From Candidatus Saccharibacteria bacterium UBA1050 (lineage in GTDB: Bacteria > Patescibacteriota > Saccharimonadia > Saccharimonadales > Saccharimonadaceae), in contig DCDR01000001.1 of assembly GCA_002316545.1 (NCBI GenBank), positions 249,692 through 313,691 on the forward strand: a stretch of 64,000 bases of DNA, written 5' to 3'. Positions within the stretch are counted from its first letter, which is position 1. Every line of letters begins with the position of its first letter. Under the pieces are notes generated by a model that saw only the letters and a list, made by a program, of their open reading frames with translations, was not told the origin of the DNA and made no database searches. A program made the translations under genes and the position numbers. This document shows positions 40,537 through 46,381 of the stretch, piece by piece.

Positions 40537-41082
40537 CTATGAGATTCGCAGTGCCGTGTCCAAGGTCGAGAATAGCATATCTACACGTCCTGCTTTTTGA
40601 GGTTGGGCTGGCAGGTGGGTCAAGATACGGCCAGCTTCGGGAGGAGCATCTTGAATTGCTCTTTTCACGAGGTCGTCGCCGACGGTAGCATCACTACTTG
40701 CCAATTCGATCGCAAGCGCAGCATAAACGATTGGGCCCAAGATATGGCGCGCTTGGCGAATTCCTTGCAGGCCTGTCTGCAAATCGGTATGAGTGTAGGC
40801 AACCGAAGCGGTCAGTATAGCAGCCTGCACTGCATGCGCAGAAGCTGTATCTATGTCTTTTCTTGATTTCATAGCAGCGAAGGCAAGCGTACGCAAATTC
40901 TTGTCGCGTTTCTTGCCACCGCCAAACTCGCGGCCGCCCTCTATTGCCTCGCGCGGCCGTGCATCGCCAGGATGGCGCCTTTCAAACACAATAACGGCCT
41001 CTTCTGCGTATTTTGCAGCCCAGGAAGCAATTGGTCGTAATAGCTCTTGTTCTTCCGTGGAACTTCCGAGTATTTCTCTCAT
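40537..41082 (-). CDS. Imm5-like putative immunity protein
   Basis: 181 residues, all helical. The PREAIEGGREF opening and Ala/His-rich helices resemble the Imm5 family of putative toxin-immunity proteins; this is a by-eye match. No toxin is adjacent. TACAAT ends six bases before the ATG at 41082, so it is leaderless. It lies between the direct repeats of the tRNA-Gln 3' end and may be cargo of the former element. Confidence 0.5.
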   Translation of the reverse strand: MREILGSSTEEQELLRPIASWAAKYAEEAVIVFERRHPGDARPREAIEGGREFGGGKKRDKNLRTLAFAAMKSRKDIDTASAHAVQAAILTASVAYTHTDLQTGLQGIRQARHILGPIVYAALAIELASSDATVGDDLVKRAIQDAPPEAGRILTHLPAQPQKAGRVDMLFSTLDTALRIS

Positions 41083-41190
41083 TTTACTATTGTAACGTAC
41101 CCGCATCATTAAGGATTCGAACTCATGCAACAGATAGGCAAAATAAAAAGGCCTCGCTATTCGCGTGCCTTCTTATCTGTAATAATCTCA

Positions 41191-41264
41191 TGGCTGGGGA
41201 TGAGGGATTCGAACCCCCGATCACGGGACCAGAACCCGGTGCCTTACCACTTGGCCAATCCCCA
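41191..41264 (-). tRNA. tRNA-Gln (anticodon CTG)
   Basis: Acceptor TGGGGAT/ATCCCCA, discriminator G, encoded CCA. Anticodon loop TTCTGGT reads CTG (Gln, CAG codons). T-arm GGGGGTTCGAATCCC. Confidence 0.93.
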
Positions 41265-41276
41265 ATAGCTCTGAAT

Positions 41277-41305
41277 ATTGTACTACGCTACCTCAGTTAA
41301 CTCAA
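41277..41305 (-). promoter_or_regulatory. Promoter of tRNA-Gln
   Basis: On the minus strand TTGAGT (41305-41300), 17-base spacer, TACAAT (41282-41277). It overlaps the stop codon of the next gene upstream. Confidence 0.7.
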
Positions 41306-41781
41306 GAGCGGTGAAGCAAAACATTTCGACTATTGTACAAAACATAGCTTAGTAAACCTGCCAGCAGGAATGTCCAACAAATTGGTAGTACACCTCCACC
41401 AAGACTAAGCGTCGCGCCAAATACACCACTTTCTGTAACGCTTGGCGTAAGCAAGCATAGTAGCAGCCAAAAATAACTCACCAGTATACCAGCGAATGCA
41501 CTTACCGCTCGTAGCAGCATGCTTAGCTTCATTTCTAGCAAAAATGGAATGGCCAGTAGCTCAAGTAACACAATTTTGGTAGCGAGCAACAATGCATATG
41601 GCTCACCTACTCCAGTAAGTGTTGCCAAAAGAGCCGGAAAGCTTTCAAAAGTGAACAACTGGCACACCAACATTACCACTAGCATGCCAGCAGCAATCCA
41701 GGCACACTTTTGTGGCAAACTGCGGCGTTTTACGGGAAATACTGCTTTAATCTTCACTGTGTTTAGTATATCGCTCATCAA
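41302..41781 (-). CDS. Membrane protein of unknown function
   Basis: 159 residues, basic N-terminus followed by four hydrophobic helices. Not recognised. The first two codons are both ATG; no clear ribosome site. Confidence 0.6.
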   Translation of the reverse strand: MMSDILNTVKIKAVFPVKRRSLPQKCAWIAAGMLVVMLVCQLFTFESFPALLATLTGVGEPYALLLATKIVLLELLAIPFLLEMKLSMLLRAVSAFAGILVSYFWLLLCLLTPSVTESGVFGATLSLGGGVLPICWTFLLAGLLSYVLYNSRNVLLHRS

Positions 41782-42090
41782 GGCTAAAAAGTGTTGTTTT
41801 TTTCATCATAATGCTTGCGCTTTTAGGGTGAACGGCGTAAAGTTCTTTATAGCGACATTACAAAAACAAAAATGTTTTAAACAAAAAAACGTAATCGTTC
41901 GCTATACGATATCCACCACAACTCTTTTTGTAGCGCCCCATTGTCTCGGGGCGCTATGAGCTTTTTAGGAGGGGCTTGCCCCTCCGTTTGTATGTTGAAA
42001 TAAATTCAAAATACGCCCCCTCCCCCAAACGTACGAAGGTTACCTTCGTACGTTTGCTCGTGCTAAGCACTCGTTGCTATGTAAAGTAGC
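41782..42090. other. Gap with stacked hairpins
   Basis: TAGCGCCCC/GGGGCGCTA (41931-41956) followed by T-rich DNA, GGAGGGGC/GCCCCTCC (41968-41985), and a 29-base near-perfect palindrome AAACGTACGAAGGT-T-ACCTTCGTACGTTT (42027-42055). The last may terminate trmD or bind a protein. No gene is seen. Confidence 0.6.
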
Positions 42091-42750
42091 TTAGTCTTTA
42101 GATGCTTTTTTTGAGTTTGCCGCACGCCATTTAGCGATTTCACCGTGATGACCGCTTAGCAGCACATCGGGCACCCGCATACCGTTGAATTCTTCTGGCC
42201 GAGTATACTGCGGATACTCTAGTGTTTCGCCATCTGAAAAGCTTTCTATTGCCGCACTCTGCTCACCGCCTAATACGCCCGGAATAAGTCGCACGATGCT
42301 ATCAATTATCGTCATAGCAGGCAATTCACCACCGGTCAATACATAATCACCTACACTCAGCTCGGTATCTACTACTGTCATGATTCGCTCGTCGTAGCCT
42401 TCGTAGCGCCCACAAATGAAGATATAACCACTGTCGGTATCAGCATACTTTTGGGCCGTGGCTTGCTTCCATCTCTCACCACGAGGCGTCATCAGCAATA
42501 CTTTAGCAGTCGGATCGTTAGCCTTAGCTGCTTCTACCGCCGCAAAGAGCGGTTCTGGCTTCAGAAGCATACCGTCTCCACCGCCATATGGGGTGTCGTC
42601 GACTTGCTTACGTGGGCCAAGGCCGTAATCACGCAGATTTATCGTGCTCAGCTGTACGTGCTCACCATTTTGCGCTTTCCACATCATACTACTACCAAAA
42701 ACTCCCGTAAACATTTCGGGGAACAAAGTAATCACTTGAAACTTTCTCAT
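42091..42750 (-). CDS. trmD: tRNA (guanine-N1)-methyltransferase
   Basis: 219 residues. Methylates G37 of tRNAs that read CNN-type codons, preventing frameshifts. SPOUT trefoil-knot motifs: DDTPYGGGDGMLLKPEP, GRYEGYDERI and SVGDYVLTGGELPAM. Slightly shorter than E. coli TrmD, with the C-terminal domain reduced. Promoter TATAAT ends seven bases before the ATG: leaderless. It is separated from rpsP and khpA by an inverted small gene, so the usual rpsP-rimM-trmD-rplS operon is broken and no rimM or rplS is seen here. Confidence 0.95.
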   Translation of the reverse strand: MRKFQVITLFPEMFTGVFGSSMMWKAQNGEHVQLSTINLRDYGLGPRKQVDDTPYGGGDGMLLKPEPLFAAVEAAKANDPTAKVLLMTPRGERWKQATAQKYADTDSGYIFICGRYEGYDERIMTVVDTELSVGDYVLTGGELPAMTIIDSIVRLIPGVLGGEQSAAIESFSDGETLEYPQYTRPEEFNGMRVPDVLLSGHHGEIAKWRAANSKKASKD

Positions 42751-42838
42751 CGACTATATTATACAGCAAGAGCACTAACTGAGGTCGCAAGGGAGCTTTC
42801 TTCATTTTTATGGCCTCGTAGGGTATACTGCTTATGTA

Positions 42839-43123
42839 GTGCAACCAAACATAAAAATTCAGGAATCAGAAAATACCCCGCACGCACAAGTCGAAAAAGG
42901 CTTTGTGCAGCCTTTGCATGACCAAGCAAGTGCTGCAACCGAAGCGCCGCACATTATCGATAACCCCCTGCAACAGTTCGAATTCGACAACGACGCCACG
43001 GTAGGAACTCCCGAACCAGCGATTGTGCCACCGAAATCACACCACGGCTTAACCATCGGCATTGCAGCCAGCTTGTCTATGCTATTCGTATCTGGCACAT
43101 TCGCCGCCTACATATTGTTATAA
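42839..43123 (+). CDS. Small tail-anchored membrane protein
   Basis: 94 residues: a hydrophilic N-terminal region and one C-terminal helix (about 70-93). The GTG start lies ten bases after TATACT, so it is leaderless or nearly so. Not recognised. Confidence 0.55.
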   Translation: MQPNIKIQESENTPHAQVEKGFVQPLHDQASAATEAPHIIDNPLQQFEFDNDATVGTPEPAIVPPKSHHGLTIGIAASLSMLFVSGTFAAYILL

Positions 43124-43137
43124 CTTAGCAGTCTATC

Positions 43138-43168
43138 AAAATAACCGCCTATTTCGGGCGGTTATTTT
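43138..43168. terminator. Intrinsic terminator
   Basis: AAATAACCGCC (43139-43149) pairs with GGCGGTTATTT (43157-43167); works in both directions. Confidence 0.88.
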
Positions 43169-43245
43169 GCATATAAGGCTCTCAACTCTTATTAAGTTGC
43201 TCGCATAGAGCTGTAGTTCTCGCAGTTTTCTAGAACTGTTTATGA

Positions 43246-43641
43246 TTATATATCGAGATCGTCGAGCTCTGCAAGCTCTTTACGAGTGTTTTTTGCCAAT
43301 GTTGACTCTTCGTTTTCCACAGGTTCATCTGTAGAATCATCCACAGGCTGGCTAGTAGAGTCGTCTGATGACGTGGTATAGCTTTCACGTTGGTCGTCGT
43401 TGTTGACGATTTTTAGGTTGTAGCGGGCATCATTTTTCGTACCAAGTGCACGCAGTAGCGTACGCAGGCTTTGTGCTGTCATGCCCCTCTTACCGATTAC
43501 TCGGCCTAAATCGTCCGGATTAACGGTAAGGGTGAGAAGTACTCCCTTTTCGTCGATTGTCCGCTCAATAGTTACATCATCTGGATGTCCCACGAGTGAT
43601 TTTACGATATATTCTACAAATTGCTGGTCTATGGTCGACAT
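43246..43641 (-). CDS. KH-domain RNA-binding protein, KhpA-like
   Basis: 131 residues. Residues 1-80 are a KH domain (VEYIVKSLVGHPDDV, then GRVIGKRGMTAQSLRTLL with the GxxG loop), which binds single-stranded RNA. The C-terminal 45 residues are an acidic Ser/Asp/Glu extension not found in most KhpA. Start set by GGGAGGG six bases before the ATG. Downstream of rpsP, the standard position. Confidence 0.88.
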   Translation of the reverse strand: MSTIDQQFVEYIVKSLVGHPDDVTIERTIDEKGVLLTLTVNPDDLGRVIGKRGMTAQSLRTLLRALGTKNDARYNLKIVNNDDQRESYTTSSDDSTSQPVDDSTDEPVENEESTLAKNTRKELAELDDLDI

Positions 43642-43740
43642 GTCTTCCCTCCCACGGTCACTTACTGGTATTTGTATTTTCATTGTAGCACAAAACAAAA
43701 CCACCAGCGCTGGGCTGGCGGCGTTCAAATTCGAGTGTAT

Positions 43741-44172
43741 TTATTCTACTTTTTCAGCTTCTTCGGTTGCTGGCGCCTCTTCTGGCTCAACAACTTCGGT
43801 AGGTGTTTCTTCAGCTGGAGCTTCTTCTGCTGGTTCTTCAGCAACTGGCTCTTCTTTTGGCTGGTTCTTGCGAAGTTTTTCAGCGTTTCGGATGGCTTTT
43901 TGCTTGTCGGTTGCAGCTTTTTCTACCCACTTTGGTAGCTTTACGCCTGCATCTTCAAGTAGCTTCACTACACGTGGAGATGGCTGCGCACCGTTGTCGA
44001 GGTATTTCTGTGCAGCTTCTTTTTGAACGTTAGCTTCCTTAGTGTGTGGGTTGTAGCTTCCAACATAGGCAACAACACGGCCACTTGACGGGTGACGCCA
44101 TGCTTCCTGAACAGCTACACGGTATACTGGGTAGCCCTTGCGGCCGACACGTTGCAAACGAATTGCGAGCAT
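43741..44172 (-). CDS. rpsP: Ribosomal protein bS16 with acidic tail
   Basis: 143 residues against about 80-90 in most bacteria. Residues 1-85 are bS16 (MLAIRLQRVGRKGYPVYRV), part of the 30S subunit. The rest is a basic helix and then a Glu/Pro/Ala-rich tail (EEPAEEAPAEETP). The tail may be disordered. First gene of rpsP-khpA. Confidence 0.95.
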   Translation of the reverse strand: MLAIRLQRVGRKGYPVYRVAVQEAWRHPSSGRVVAYVGSYNPHTKEANVQKEAAQKYLDNGAQPSPRVVKLLEDAGVKLPKWVEKAATDKQKAIRNAEKLRKNQPKEEPVAEEPAEEAPAEETPTEVVEPEEAPATEEAEKVE

Positions 44173-44270
44173 AAAAACAAAACTTCCTTCTCTTAATTTA
44201 TAGATTTATATCTAGCTTGTAGCTAATTGTACGCTATTTCACCTCAAGAGTCAATCCGTGGGACGCGTGA

Positions 44271-44388
44271 GTCTCCGTACATGTTCTACAGCAAGAGGTA
44301 AAAGCGTAGTGCAACCCCATTCATTCCTGCCCGTGCGAAGAATGAATGGGCGTGTAACGCCTCTTGCGATGAACATGCACGGAAAGAC
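44271..44388. ncRNA. Candidate rod-like structured RNA
   Basis: Coaxial arms: GTCT/AGAC (44271, 44385), CCGTACATGTTC (44275-44286) / GAACATGCACGG (44371-44382, one mismatch), GCAAGAGG (44291-44298) / CCTCTTGC (44360-44367), CCCATTCATTC (44316-44326) / GAATGAATGGG (44340-44350), with a bubble between the last two. No SRP or RNase P signature. It could be a 6S-like RNA or an rpsP leader element. Confidence 0.45.
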
Positions 44389-44401
44389 GAGCCGTATCGC
44401 T

Positions 44402-45109
44402 CTAGCGAGCAGCGTACTTCTTCAAAGCAGCACGAGCAGCTTGTTGTTGCGCAATCTGCTTTGAATGGCCGCTGCCTTTGCCCATAAGTTTGCCGTCGAC
44501 ATATACACCCAAAGTAAACACTTTGTCGTGGTCAGGACCTTCTTCTTCAAGCACTTTGTATTGAGGTGTTGCGTTGTCGATACGCTGCGATACTTCTTGT
44601 AGGTGTGATTTAGGATCGCGCCAGCTACCGGTGCTCAAAATACCATCGAGCTTGGCAATAATGTGTTTGTGAATAAATTCTTCGGCGTCTTTGTAGCCTC
44701 GTTCCAAGTAAATAGCGCCAATTACCGCCTCGAATGCATTTGCTAAAATTTGCTGGCGAGCTCGGTCGCTTCCTTGCTTTTCACCTCGGCTCATCCGTAG
44801 CAGCGATTCGTAGCCCAGCGCATCACCAGCAGCACCAATGCTTTCGGTACGCACCAAAGCAGCGCGCCAGCTGGTAAGCGTGCCCTCTGGGTCGGTAAAA
44901 TTGTGGAATAAGTAGTCGGTTACTACGAGCTCGAGTACCGCGTCGCCTAAAAATTCGAGCCGTTCGTTGTGCTCGCTCACGCTCTTTTTGTGTTCATTTA
45001 CATAACTTCGGTGAGTCAGCGCAGTAATTAGAAGCTGAATATCTTCAAATTCAAAGCCCAGCACGGTGCGTGCAAAATCTTGGTATGGCGCGGTTGGCAT
45101 TCCTGACAT
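44402..45109 (-). CDS. rnc: Ribonuclease III
   Basis: 235 residues. Endonuclease domain with the signature NERLEFLGDAVLEL and FEAVIGAIYLERG, then a double-stranded RNA-binding domain (SHLQEVSQRIDNATPQYKVL and GSGHSKQIAQQQAARAAL). Processes rRNA precursors and dsRNA. The start overlaps the NUDIX stop by one base (TAATG). Part of rpmF-nusB-NUDIX-rnc. Confidence 0.95.
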   Translation of the reverse strand: MSGMPTAPYQDFARTVLGFEFEDIQLLITALTHRSYVNEHKKSVSEHNERLEFLGDAVLELVVTDYLFHNFTDPEGTLTSWRAALVRTESIGAAGDALGYESLLRMSRGEKQGSDRARQQILANAFEAVIGAIYLERGYKDAEEFIHKHIIAKLDGILSTGSWRDPKSHLQEVSQRIDNATPQYKVLEEEGPDHDKVFTLGVYVDGKLMGKGSGHSKQIAQQQAARAALKKYAAR

Positions 45110-45615
45110 TACTTTTTTGCCTCGTCTTCGCGAATACGTTTTTTCGCGAGTAACATTAATTTTCCAATATCTTCGTACTCGATTGCGTCGAGTGCGTCAT
45201 TGAAACTAAACCATTTTATGCCATTCATCCACTCTTCTTTTTGAATCGCATTGGTGTCGCCCTTTGCTTTCACCAGGTAGATTTGGGTAGTCATTAGCAC
45301 TAGTTTATCTATACGGCGGTAGCGGAAGTGAATTTTGCCCAGCCAACCAAGCACTTCTACGTCGCTCAGGCCAGCTTCTTCGCCAATCTCGCGCTTAGCA
45401 GTTGTTTGCGCAGTTTCACCTTCTTCAATATGACCTTTCGGAATCGTCCAACGGTCTTTGGCGTCTTGAATCAATAAAATTTCTAATTCGCCATCTTTGT
45501 TTTTGCGATACACAATACCGCCCGCGGTTGGTTCGCGAACAATTTCTTGAATCGATGGTTTTTTACCTCTGCCGGGTAAATACTTCTTGAACTTATCAAG
45601 TTGTGGCTTTGGCAT
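45109..45615 (-). CDS. NUDIX hydrolase
   Basis: 168 residues. NUDIX box GHIEEGETAQTTAKREIGEEAG is complete, preceded by TIPKG. The N-terminal 40 residues are basic. Likely a nucleoside-diphosphate-X pyrophosphatase; the substrate (8-oxo-dGTP, Ap4A, capped RNA) is unknown. Start at 45615 with AAGGAAC upstream, 20 bases inside nusB. Confidence 0.88.
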   Translation of the reverse strand: MPKPQLDKFKKYLPGRGKKPSIQEIVREPTAGGIVYRKNKDGELEILLIQDAKDRWTIPKGHIEEGETAQTTAKREIGEEAGLSDVEVLGWLGKIHFRYRRIDKLVLMTTQIYLVKAKGDTNAIQKEEWMNGIKWFSFNDALDAIEYEDIGKLMLLAKKRIREDEAKK

Positions 45616-46054
45616 CTGATGTTCCTTCCACAAGTGTTCGGTAGGCCGTGCCCAGCACGCCATTGATGAACTTACTTGAGTTATCAGAACCAAACGCCTT
45701 GGCTAACTCTACGGCTTCGTTGATTGCCACCTTTGGTGGTACCGTTTTGCCTCTATGTAATAGCTCGAATAGGCCGATACGCAGTACGTTTCGATCTACT
45801 CGCGCTATTTGATCTAAAGGCCACCCGGGAGCCATTGGCTGCAACGTTTCGTCGAGTTCATCCTGATGCTTCAACACGTCTTTCACGAGTTCTTCGACAA
45901 AAGCTTTGTCGTCTATCGCATCATGGTACCGTGAGATATTTCGCTCAAGTACCTCGCTCAAATCAACGTCTGTGTCATTCGATTGAGTACGAAACTCGTA
46001 CTCGTAAAGTGTCTGTAATGCGACGATTCGCCCAAGATGTCGATTTGAAGCCAC
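45596..46054 (-). CDS. nusB: Transcription antitermination factor NusB
   Basis: 152 residues, all helical. Contains RIVALQTLYEYEF and the conserved C-terminal VPPKVAINEAVELAKAFGSDNSSKFINGVLG. Binds boxA with S10 to support rRNA transcription. Follows rpmF in the operon. Confidence 0.92.
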   Translation of the reverse strand: MASNRHLGRIVALQTLYEYEFRTQSNDTDVDLSEVLERNISRYHDAIDDKAFVEELVKDVLKHQDELDETLQPMAPGWPLDQIARVDRNVLRIGLFELLHRGKTVPPKVAINEAVELAKAFGSDNSSKFINGVLGTAYRTLVEGTSDAKATT

Positions 46055-46103
46055 GGATTTGGTTCTTTCTTGCTATGTTAACTAATCTAAATACTTCTGC
46101 AAA

Positions 46104-46259
46104 CTATGCAGATACGGTTTTCTTTTTGCCAGTTTCACGCTTGGTAGTGTGAACTTTTACCGGCGATTTTGCGTTGACCATACGGGCCAATTTCAAACGC
46201 AAGTGACTACGGCGTAGTCCGGTTTTTCGCGCACTGGACTGCTTTTTAGGCTGTGCCAT
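46104..46259 (-). CDS. rpmF: Ribosomal protein bL32
   Basis: 51 residues, starting MAQPKKQSSARKTGLRRSH, with the Lys/Arg-rich opening and size of bL32 (large subunit). The paired-Cys zinc knuckle of some L32 forms is absent. Strong promoter (46299-46327) and GAAGGAG Shine-Dalgarno. It heads the nusB-NUDIX-rnc operon. Confidence 0.82.
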   Translation of the reverse strand: MAQPKKQSSARKTGLRRSHLRLKLARMVNAKSPVKVHTTKRETGKKKTVSA

Positions 46260-46298
46260 GAAATGTTCTCCTTCTCAGGTTGATATAAACTTACTCTT

Positions 46299-46327
46299 AT
46301 TATAGCAAAAATTCCTGTCTCACTCAA
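46299..46327 (-). promoter_or_regulatory. Promoter of the rpmF-nusB-NUDIX-rnc operon
   Basis: On the minus strand TTGAGT (46327-46322), 17-base spacer, TATAAT (46304-46299), extended by TGC. Confidence 0.82.
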
Positions 46328-46335
46328 GAGGAATG

Positions 46336-46364
46336 TTGCTTTTTATATGAATATATGCTATAAT
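46336..46364 (+). promoter_or_regulatory. Plus-strand promoter antisense to leuS
   Basis: TTGCTT (46336-46341), 17-base spacer, TATAAT (46359-46364), extended by TGC. It points into the 3' end of leuS, and no plus-strand gene follows. Confidence 0.55.
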
Positions 46365-46381
46365 AGTATTATCGGCGTGTT

